Assembly: GCA_946612175.1 (NCBI GenBank) | Contig: CAMOEO010000101.1 | Coordinates: 1 to 9,323 of the forward strand | Length of the DNA: 9,323 nucleotides | Direction: 5' to 3' | DNA from: an uncultured Verrucomicrobiota bacterium | Lineage (GTDB): Bacteria > Verrucomicrobiota > Kiritimatiellia > RFP12 > UBA3636 | Shown: one piece after another, positions 1-5,809 of the stretch | Numbering within the stretch: the first letter of the stretch is position 1 | Layout of the letters: every line of letters starts with the position of its first letter | Made by a program: the position numbers and the translations under genes | The notes under the pieces: generated by a model | What the model was told of the DNA's origin: nothing | The model's database searches: none | What the model saw: the letters and a program-made list of their open reading frames with translations, nothing else

Positions 1-50
1 AACCTAGAAATCAAGGTCGCGGATTTGGGTAACGTTTTTTATTGACGCAA

Positions 51-68
51 CGCGGTCCCGGAACCGCG
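51..68. repeat. 18-bp near-perfect palindrome upstream of the first LRR gene
   Basis: The bases CGCGGTCCCGGAACCGCG read the same on both strands except for one mismatched pair (57/62). It lies about 33 bp upstream of the TAGAAT hexamer. It could be an operator for a dimeric regulator. A terminator for a gene left of the window is less likely, because there is no loop and no T-run after it. The matching place before the second leader (about 3777-3792) keeps only fragments of it, so it is not strictly conserved between the two leaders. Confidence 0.4.
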
Positions 69-106
69 TAAGATTTCCTCCGGTTCCGGCAATATCGAAG
101 TAGAAT
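66..106 (+). promoter_or_regulatory. Putative promoter of the LamG-LRR gene
   Basis: The block starts GCGTAAGAT (66-74), contains GGCAATATCG (88-97) and ends in the -10-like hexamer TAGAAT (101-106). The same elements occur before the thioredoxin-LRR gene, with exactly the same 35-nt distance from the start of GCGTAAGAT to TAGAAT. No good TTGACA-like -35 box lies 17 bp upstream of TAGAAT, so the sigma factor is uncertain. The conserved arrangement is seen directly; the promoter role is inferred. Confidence 0.5.
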
Positions 107-112
107 GTGCAA

Positions 113-141
113 GGTTCCGGAGGAAGGATCCCGATGGAACC
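113..141 (+). promoter_or_regulatory. Hairpin in the 5' leader, copy 1
   Basis: GGTTCC (113-118) pairs perfectly with GGAACC (136-141). Inside it GG (119-120) can pair with CC (131-132), leaving a 3-nt bulge (133-135) on the 3' side. The second leader at 3836-3865 can form the same stem with a 3-nt bulge in the same place. If transcription starts about 7 nt after TAGAAT, the mRNA would begin at the foot of this hairpin, which could protect the 5' end or regulate expression. The inverted repeat may instead act as a DNA operator. Confidence 0.45.
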
Positions 142-178
142 GGGCGCGATACAACGGACAACACCAAGGATGCGATAC

Positions 179-3100
179 ATGAACAAGCACTGCATGGCGC
201 GCGCGGCGCGCGGATTGATCTTTGCCGCCATCGTCGGCGCGGCCGGCGCGGCGACCGCCGCAAAGGTTGGAGGGGGCGGCGATGTCGAGTTCGACATCCA
301 GGACGGCGTTTTGCGCGGAACAAGGCCCAATGGTGCGGAAAACATCGTGGTGCCGGAAGACGTGAGACGCACCGAATATGGATCCTTTTGGGGGGCGGAT
401 CGCATCCGCGAGGTCCGGTTGCCTGCCGGTCTGGAGATCCTTGGAGCCCGCACGTTCGAGAATTGCTACTCGCTCGAGCACGTCTTCATTCCGGCTTCCG
501 TGAGGAAGATCGGACCGGGAGCGTTCAACGGCTGCCGGCGACTTTCCCGTTTGGACATTCAATCCGGCTCGAAGTTCGAGTTCAAGGACGGAATCCTTTT
601 TGACAAGGAGGATCGGGTCGTCCTGTTCGCCCTGCCGGGGATCGAACGGGCTGTATTCCCGGAAGCCGTCCGGGAAATCGGGCAGGATGCGTTCGCGCGG
701 TGCGAGAGACTGGAGGAGGCTTCCATTCCGGAAGGGGTGACGAAAATCGGGCGTTCGGCCTTTCTCGGGTGCAAGAGCCTTTCCGTTCTTCGGCTGCCGG
801 CCTCCCTCGAAAACATGGAAGATTCGGCGATTTCGGGATGTCCTGCGCTGGAAAGGATCGAAATCCCCGCGGGCGGACGATATTCTGTTTCCGGGAATAC
901 TCTTTTGGGCGATGGAGGCCGGACGATCGTCCGGGGATTCGGCAGGGTGGAGGAGATTCGCGTTCCGGATGGAATCACGCGGATCGCCCCGAACGCCTTT
1001 TCAAGCAGCGCCGCGCTGAAGAAGGCGTTCGTTCCCGATACGGTTTCGGATATCGGCTACAGCGCCTTCTCGTATTGCCCGGAGCTCGTGGAGTTGCGTC
1101 TGCCGGCGAAGGCTCTGAAATGCGGAAGCGAAATCGCCGGGCATTGTCCCAAGCTTCGGAAGCTCGTCATGCCGGAAGGAGTCGAGGACCTCCACTTCAC
1201 GTATTGGGGATGCAAGGCCCTGACGGAGCTGAACATCCCGAAGAGCGTGAAGATCGTCGGGCAGCAGTCAATCCAGGATTGCGACGGGCTGACGGAGATC
1301 GTTTTTCCGGAGGGAGTCAGGGAGTTTCGCGGCAATGGAATCGTTATGGATTGTCGGAATCTTCGACGAATCGTTCTGCCTTCGACGTTGGAATCCATCA
1401 AGGGCTGGAACGTATTCGGGAAAAATCCGCGGCTCGAATCGATCGAGGTCTCTTCGGACAATCGGTTCTTCACGAGCGTCGACGGCGTGCTTTTCAGCAA
1501 GGACATGACGCGCCTTGTCCAGTGTCCCGGCGGCAGGACGGGCGTCTACGAAATCCCCGGCACGGTCTCGGAAATCGGTCCCTACGCGTTTTCCGGCTGC
1601 AGGGACCTGACGGAAATCCGGATTCCGGAATCCGTCCATGTCTTCGGGCCGTCGGCATTCAACGATTGCCCGGCGAAGACGAACCGTGTCACATCCTCGG
1701 CAGGCAACGCAAAGGTTGCGGGCCCGCCTCCGGAACTGCGCCGCCCCTCCCCTTCGCGCCCGGCTCCGCCTCCCGCGACGCCCCGCGCGGAGCGGCCGGC
1801 GCCGCCGACCGGGACCGCCGGGGCCAGGGAGCCGGAATTCGTGATCGAGTACGGCATCCTGCGCGGCGTGAAGCCGAACGGCGAGGCGGAGGCCGTCGTG
1901 CCGGCCGAAACCCGGGTCGCCTACATCGACCGAATCCGCAACGTGCGCCGCATCGTGCTGTCGGAAGGGATCGAGTCGATTCGGAGGGGGGGCATGGATC
2001 TGGACTCCCGGGCTACGCTGGAATCGGTGTCGATTCCGAAATCGGTCCGGGAAATCCAGCCGGGCGTGTTCAACGGGTCGTTCCGGAAGCTCTCCTCGAT
2101 CGAGATCGCCCACGGTTCCCCGTTCTCCATGGACGGGGGGTGCCTGGTCGACAAGAGGGACGGCACCCTGCTGTTCGCCCTTCCGGGGCGGGAGCGGATC
2201 ATCGTGCCGAACGGCGTCCGGGCAATCGCGGACCACGCCCTCGACGGCAACGGCGACGTGCGCGAGGTCATTCTGCCCGAAGGCGTCCGGACAATCGGGC
2301 GCTCGGCGTTCGCGTGGTGCACCGCGCTGGAGTTCGTCGCGATTCCGTCCTCCCTCCGCGAAATCGGGAGCGACGCGTTCAACCACTGCCGGGCGCTGTC
2401 GAAACTTCGCATTCCCGATTCGGTGACGGCCATCGGTCGCGGAGCCTTCGAGGACTGCCCGGCCCGGACGATCCGCGTCCATGCCATCGATCTTTCCACC
2501 GCCCCTTCGCGCGCGGCGGATCCGCCGGCGGCGAAGGATCCCGGCGGGCTGGTCGCGGCGGAAATGCCGCTCTTGAAGTTCCCGCGCGAGGGGCTTGTCG
2601 CCGAGTTCGTGTTCAACGACGAGAACAAGGCGAGGGACCTCGCGAAGGAAGGCCGGACGTTCAAGCTGCGGCGAGCCGCGTCGGCACGGCCGGTCGAGCT
2701 TGATTCGCTCGTGACGAACGGGGCGCTTCGTCTCACGGGCGACTACTTCGGAAAGGAGGCGAACATCACCCACCTTGACGTCCCGGAGCTCCGCTACGAC
2801 CGTTTCACCGTCGCGACGAGCTTCCGGCCCGAACGGGATCCCGAGAAGAGCACCCCGCTGGTGTCGTTCGGCGGCGGCTGGCGGTGGTTCCACATCCTGC
2901 TCCGCGGGGACGGGACGCCGCTTGTCCAGTTCCGCGGCCTCGCGAAGGGAGAGCTCTCGTTCCCGCTTTCGGAGCCGCTCCGGCAGGACGAATGGAACTG
3001 GCTCGCCGTCTCCTTCGACGCCTCGCGGCGCCGGGTCTCCGTCGTCCTGAACGGGAAGCGGATCCCCGACATCGTCCTGCCGGAGGATTTCGCGTTCCGG

Positions 3101-3769
3101 CTGGACCGGCAGGATCGGGACCAGAGCCGCACCGTCCAGTTCGCGAACACGAACAACGGGACCGTCTTCAAGGGCGCAATCAAAAGTTTCCTCCTCTTCG
3201 ACCGCGCGTTGACAGACGCGGAGATCGAATCGATCGCCGTCGCGTCGACCGAGCCACCGACGCAGTGGACGTTTCTTCCCGGCGAAGGGGAGGACGCCTT
3301 CTGGAACGGGCGGGTCTCCGACGGTTCCGTTCGGCTTCCGGCGCGGGTCGGGAACGGTGCGGCCGCCGTCGGCTTCCCGGATCGTCTCGATCCGCCGAAC
3401 GGCCTGCTCGACCTGTCCAAGCCGGTCGTCGATGCGTCCGGCAATACCGTTCCCCTTGTCGGCATTGGGCAGAAGGAGAAGCGGTCGCCTTCGGCGAACT
3501 CCGGGATTCCGAAGGGCGTGACGGAGGTGCGGCTGCCCGAGACGCTGCGGTGGATCGGGCCCGGAGCGTTCCAGGGGTTCCGGAGCCTCCGGACGCTCCG
3601 GATTCCGGCGTCCGTGAAGAGGATCGGCGCCGCGGCCTTCGCGGACTGCCCGGCGCTGGAGCGGATCGAGTTCGAGGACGCGTCGTTCAAGCTGGACGAC
3701 CGCGTGTTCGGGATCCCGCGCAAGGGGGAGAAGACCCGTCGGCCGGCGACGAACCTTCCGAAGGAATAG
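179..3769 (+). CDS. Secreted multidomain BspA-type LRR protein with LamG-like domain
   Basis: A 1196-aa exported protein, probably a cell-surface or extracellular binding or adhesion protein; its ligand is unknown. The ATG at 179 is chosen because AAGGA lies 8 nt upstream and a good signal peptide follows (residues 1-28, charged start, Ala/Gly-rich core, ATAA end). In-frame ATGs at 107 and 134 fall in the promoter/hairpin region. Order: LRR_5 block about 36-506 with repeats of the form I-P-x-S-V-x-x-I-G-x-x-A-F-x-x-C; Pro/Ala/Arg-rich linker about 507-552; second LRR block about 553-767, which repeats the opening of the first (EFDIQDG/EFVIEYG, then LFALPG); LamG/concanavalin-like domain about 800-1023 (WNWLAVSFD, VVLNGK and a closing FDRALTDAEI); unnamed module about 1030-1098 (W-T-F, FWNG, LDLSKPVVD, VPLVGIG); short LRR block to about 1170; tail ending RRPATNLPKE. 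No transmembrane segment or sorting signal is seen at the C-terminus, so anchoring is unclear. GC is visibly lower in the first LRR block than downstream. Confidence 0.9.
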   Translation: MNKHCMARAARGLIFAAIVGAAGAATAAKVGGGGDVEFDIQDGVLRGTRPNGAENIVVPEDVRRTEYGSFWGADRIREVRLPAGLEILGARTFENCYSLEHVFIPASVRKIGPGAFNGCRRLSRLDIQSGSKFEFKDGILFDKEDRVVLFALPGIERAVFPEAVREIGQDAFARCERLEEASIPEGVTKIGRSAFLGCKSLSVLRLPASLENMEDSAISGCPALERIEIPAGGRYSVSGNTLLGDGGRTIVRGFGRVEEIRVPDGITRIAPNAFSSSAALKKAFVPDTVSDIGYSAFSYCPELVELRLPAKALKCGSEIAGHCPKLRKLVMPEGVEDLHFTYWGCKALTELNIPKSVKIVGQQSIQDCDGLTEIVFPEGVREFRGNGIVMDCRNLRRIVLPSTLESIKGWNVFGKNPRLESIEVSSDNRFFTSVDGVLFSKDMTRLVQCPGGRTGVYEIPGTVSEIGPYAFSGCRDLTEIRIPESVHVFGPSAFNDCPAKTNRVTSSAGNAKVAGPPPELRRPSPSRPAPPPATPRAERPAPPTGTAGAREPEFVIEYGILRGVKPNGEAEAVVPAETRVAYIDRIRNVRRIVLSEGIESIRRGGMDLDSRATLESVSIPKSVREIQPGVFNGSFRKLSSIEIAHGSPFSMDGGCLVDKRDGTLLFALPGRERIIVPNGVRAIADHALDGNGDVREVILPEGVRTIGRSAFAWCTALEFVAIPSSLREIGSDAFNHCRALSKLRIPDSVTAIGRGAFEDCPARTIRVHAIDLSTAPSRAADPPAAKDPGGLVAAEMPLLKFPREGLVAEFVFNDENKARDLAKEGRTFKLRRAASARPVELDSLVTNGALRLTGDYFGKEANITHLDVPELRYDRFTVATSFRPERDPEKSTPLVSFGGGWRWFHILLRGDGTPLVQFRGLAKGELSFPLSEPLRQDEWNWLAVSFDASRRRVSVVLNGKRIPDIVLPEDFAFRLDRQDRDQSRTVQFANTNNGTVFKGAIKSFLLFDRALTDAEIESIAVASTEPPTQWTFLPGEGEDAFWNGRVSDGSVRLPARVGNGAAAVGFPDRLDPPNGLLDLSKPVVDASGNTVPLVGIGQKEKRSPSANSGIPKGVTEVRLPETLRWIGPGAFQGFRSLRTLRIPASVKRIGAAAFADCPALERIEFEDASFKLDDRVFGIPRKGEKTRRPATNLPKE
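3651..3720 (+). repeat. 3' tail repeat, copy 1
   Basis: This 70-bp coding segment matches 5682-5751 at 68 of 70 positions; the differences are G3680/A5711 and T3714/C5745. It encodes the ALERIEFED-SFKLDDRVFG part of the tail. The match includes synonymous positions and is much closer than the rest of the two LRR blocks, so recent duplication or gene conversion is likely. Confidence 0.85.
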
Positions 3770-3789
3770 GAGCAGGACGCGGGCCGGGA

Positions 3790-3830
3790 GCGTAAGATGG
3801 TTCCCCCTTTCGGCAATATCGTGATAGAAT
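3790..3830 (+). promoter_or_regulatory. Putative promoter of the thioredoxin-LRR and kinase genes
   Basis: GCGTAAGAT (3790-3798) and TAGAAT (3825-3830) are 35 nt apart, start to start, as in the first leader. GGCAATATCG lies between them. A canonical -35 box is not visible. The promoter would start 72 nt upstream of the ATG and probably also drives the kinase, which follows after only 9 nt and has no promoter-like sequence of its own. Confidence 0.5.
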
Positions 3831-3835
3831 GCGCT

Positions 3836-3865
3836 CGGTTCCGGCGGCGAGAGCCGGTGGAACCG
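3836..3865 (+). promoter_or_regulatory. Hairpin in the 5' leader, copy 2
   Basis: CGGTTCC (3836-3842) pairs with GGAACCG (3859-3865). GGC (3843-3845) then pairs with GCC (3853-3855), leaving GGT (3856-3858) as a 3-nt bulge and a 7-nt loop. Compared with copy 1 the outer stem gains one C-G pair and the inner stem one G-C-type pair, while loop sequence and length change. This suggests the structure is kept rather than the exact sequence. Confidence 0.5.
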
Positions 3866-3901
3866 GGCTCGGCACAACGGACAACACAAAGGATACATGA
3901 C

Positions 3902-5800
3902 ATGAACAGAGACTGCATGGAGCGCGCAGTGCGTAGATTCCTTTTCGCCGCCCTCGTCGGCGCGGCCGGCGCGGCGGCCGCCGCGGAGTACGTGAACGGG
4001 GCGCGCGTCGACGGCGCGGAGCCCGGCGAATGGACGCACGACTGGGACGCCGCGACGGCGGCGGCGAAGAAGGACGGGAAGCCCGTCTTCGTCAACTTCA
4101 CCGGGAGCGACTGGTGCGGCTGGTGCAAGCTGCTGAAGCGGCAGGTGTTCACGCAGCCCGAATGGGGCGCATGGGCCAGCAACCACGTGTACCTCGTCCA
4201 CCTCGACTTCCCGAACGACAAGGCGCTGGTGCCGGAGAAGTACCGCGAGCGCAACCGGGATCTCTCCCGGCGCTACAAGGTCGGCGGATACCCGACGTGC
4301 TACCTGCTCGACCCCGCCACGCTCGAGCCGATCGGACGCTTCGGCGCGTCGCGCGACGCGAACGCGGCGGACTTCATCGAGAAGGTCTCCGCCGCGATGC
4401 CCGGCGCGAAGTCGGACGCCCCCGCCAGAACGGAATCGGCGAATCGCATCGTTCCAAGGCCGACCGTCACCACCAACGACTTCAAGGCCGTCCTGACGGG
4501 CGTTGCGGTCGTGGATCGGGCGCATCGCGACAAGGCCGACGAAGCGGCGTTCGTCCCTCCGGAGACCAAGGTGGTGGTTCCCTACGGCAAGACGGTCCTT
4601 TTTCGAGTGGAATACGATTTCCCCGAAGGCTACGAAGCCCGCGTGTGGACGCGCGACGGCATGTGCGAGGACGGCAAGAGCCATTCCTGGTATTTCGGCT
4701 CCAATCCTTCCGGGATGTTCGAGGGCAAGGGGACCGCGTACGGGTTCTTGAGCCTTCTCGACAGGGGAAAGGCGTGTCGGGTGAGGGAATTGCTGCTGCG
4801 GACGAGCGCCGCCCCCAAGCTGGACAATTCTCCGAAGGAATGGACGATCGCCACGGTGCCTGTAGATATCGAATTCCTGGAGGCATCCGGCACGAAGACG
4901 GACCTCGTTCCGGCGGGCGCCACCCCCGTTGCGCCGCGGCGCTACGAAGGTCCGGGACCGGCGGCGCCGTCGGCCCCGTGGACGTTCGTTCCGGACGAGG
5001 AGGGCGCGGCGCTCTACTGGAACGGGACGATCTCGAACGGCACCGTGTCTCTCGACGCGCGCCTCGCGGGCGGCTCCGCCGCCGTCCTGTTCCCGGAAGC
5101 GCTGTCCGTTCCGGGCGGCATCCTCGACCTGAGTACGCCGATCGTCGACGGCAGCGGAGCGGAAGTGCCGCTCGTCGGCATCGGCAGGGACTCCGACGAC
5201 AGCCATGTCGGATTCGGAGGCGTGCGGAGGATGGTGTCGGAAATCCGGCTTCCTGCCACGGTCCAATACCTCGGGCCCGGGGCGTTTGAGCGCTTCCTTT
5301 CGCTTGAACGGTTCGAATGTCCCGCATCCGTCCGTTGCATCGGATCCGCGGCGTTCGACGGCTGCCGGAGCCTACGGACGTTCCGCGTGGGTCCCGCCGT
5401 CGAATCGTTTTCCAACGATCGCGTATTCATGGGCTGCACGGCGCTGGAGTTGATCGAAACGGATCCGGCGAACGCGCAGTACAAGACGGTGGACGGGGCC
5501 CTGTTCACGGCGGACGGGAAGCGCCTCGTCGCCTTTCCCCCGGGCCGCAAGGGCCCGTTCGCGGTTCCCGCCGGCGTCGAGGCGATTCCGCCCCGGGCGT
5601 TTCTGGGGTGCGAGGGCCTGACCCGTGTCTCGATCCCCGCCTCCGTGAAGAAGATCGGCGAATTCGCCTTCGCCGGCTGCACGGCGCTGGAGCGGATCGA
5701 GTTCGAGGACACGTCGTTCAAGCTGGACGACCGCGTGTTCGGGACCCCGCGGCCCGGCGAGGCGCCGCGCCGGCCCGCGACCAACCTCGCGGCCGAATAG
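3902..5800 (+). CDS. Secreted thioredoxin-fold protein with C-terminal BspA-type LRR block
   Basis: A 632-aa exported protein. The ATG at 3902 has AAGGA 8 nt upstream and starts a signal peptide (residues 1-28, ending AAAAAE) almost identical to that of the preceding gene. Residues about 42-165 form a thioredoxin-like domain of the Thioredoxin_7 type: F-x-G-S-D-W then the redox motif WCGWC (C72, C75) and the cis-proline loop GGYPT (P131). Both cysteines are present, so disulfide reductase or isomerase activity outside the cytoplasm is plausible. Residues about 190-335 form a further, probably beta-rich, region that I cannot assign. Residues about 360-428 are the unnamed module shared with both neighbours (WTF, YWNG, GILDLSTPIVD, VPLVGIG). 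Residues about 440-600 are LRR_5 repeats, and the tail ends RRPATNLAAE. The LRR part aligns colinearly with the kinase ectodomain downstream. The fusion of an oxidoreductase to an LRR module suggests the redox activity is delivered to a bound partner; this is inference. Confidence 0.9.
   Translation: MNRDCMERAVRRFLFAALVGAAGAAAAAEYVNGARVDGAEPGEWTHDWDAATAAAKKDGKPVFVNFTGSDWCGWCKLLKRQVFTQPEWGAWASNHVYLVHLDFPNDKALVPEKYRERNRDLSRRYKVGGYPTCYLLDPATLEPIGRFGASRDANAADFIEKVSAAMPGAKSDAPARTESANRIVPRPTVTTNDFKAVLTGVAVVDRAHRDKADEAAFVPPETKVVVPYGKTVLFRVEYDFPEGYEARVWTRDGMCEDGKSHSWYFGSNPSGMFEGKGTAYGFLSLLDRGKACRVRELLLRTSAAPKLDNSPKEWTIATVPVDIEFLEASGTKTDLVPAGATPVAPRRYEGPGPAAPSAPWTFVPDEEGAALYWNGTISNGTVSLDARLAGGSAAVLFPEALSVPGGILDLSTPIVDGSGAEVPLVGIGRDSDDSHVGFGGVRRMVSEIRLPATVQYLGPGAFERFLSLERFECPASVRCIGSAAFDGCRSLRTFRVGPAVESFSNDRVFMGCTALELIETDPANAQYKTVDGALFTADGKRLVAFPPGRKGPFAVPAGVEAIPPRAFLGCEGLTRVSIPASVKKIGEFAFAGCTALERIEFEDTSFKLDDRVFGTPRPGEAPRRPATNLAAE
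5682..5751 (+). repeat. 3' tail repeat, copy 2
   Basis: This copy matches 3651-3720 at 68 of 70 bases and encodes the same tail motif. The kinase gene does not carry it; at the same place it has a diverged end (GEDPFRGTP). Confidence 0.85.
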
Positions 5801-5804
5801 GGAG
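5801..5804 (+). promoter_or_regulatory. Ribosome-binding site of the kinase gene
   Basis: GGAG directly follows the TAG stop of the thioredoxin-LRR gene and is 5 nt before the GTG at 5810. It decides the GTG start and, with the 9-nt gap, supports translation from a shared mRNA. Confidence 0.6.
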
Positions 5805-5809
5805 CGACC

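Larger units (their letters stand above)
66..262 (+). repeat. Leader plus signal-peptide direct repeat, copy 1
   Basis: This stretch covers the putative promoter, hairpin, ribosome-binding site and signal-peptide codons. It is repeated at 3790-3985. Shared exact runs include ACAACGGACAACAC (151-164 and 3874-3887) and a 23-nt run in the signal-peptide codons (231-253 and 3954-3976). The AAGGA ribosome-binding site sits 8 nt before the ATG in both copies. Conservation across both non-coding and coding parts points to duplication of a 5' cassette followed by divergence. Confidence 0.8.
3790..3985 (+). repeat. Leader plus signal-peptide direct repeat, copy 2
   Basis: This is the second copy of the 66-262 cassette, placed in the 132-nt gap between the first and second LRR genes and running into the second signal peptide. 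Element order and spacing are kept: GCGTAAGAT, then GGCAATATCG, TAGAAT, hairpin, ACAACGGACAACAC, AAGGA and ATG. Its presence gives the thioredoxin-LRR gene its own likely promoter. Confidence 0.8.

Noticed and set aside
31..69. T-run at 35-40 and palindrome as an intrinsic terminator of an upstream gene
   Set aside because: The T-run precedes rather than follows the palindrome on the plus strand, and no stem directly precedes the Ts.
107..178. Longer start for the first gene at ATG 107 (or 134)
   Set aside because: Both fall in or just after the promoter-like hexamer and hairpin, would bury the signal peptide, and lack a ribosome-binding site. The same argument excludes 3797 for the second gene.
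700..2703. A 667-codon plus-strand frame inside the first gene
   Set aside because: It is a frame-shifted shadow of the LRR repeats with Arg/Gly-rich composition and no ribosome-binding site or domain.
1268..5266. A 1332-codon open frame on the minus strand opposite the first two genes
   Set aside because: It is rich in Arg, Pro and Gly without domains, spans two genes with clear domains and an intergenic leader, and is the expected shadow of high-GC coding DNA.
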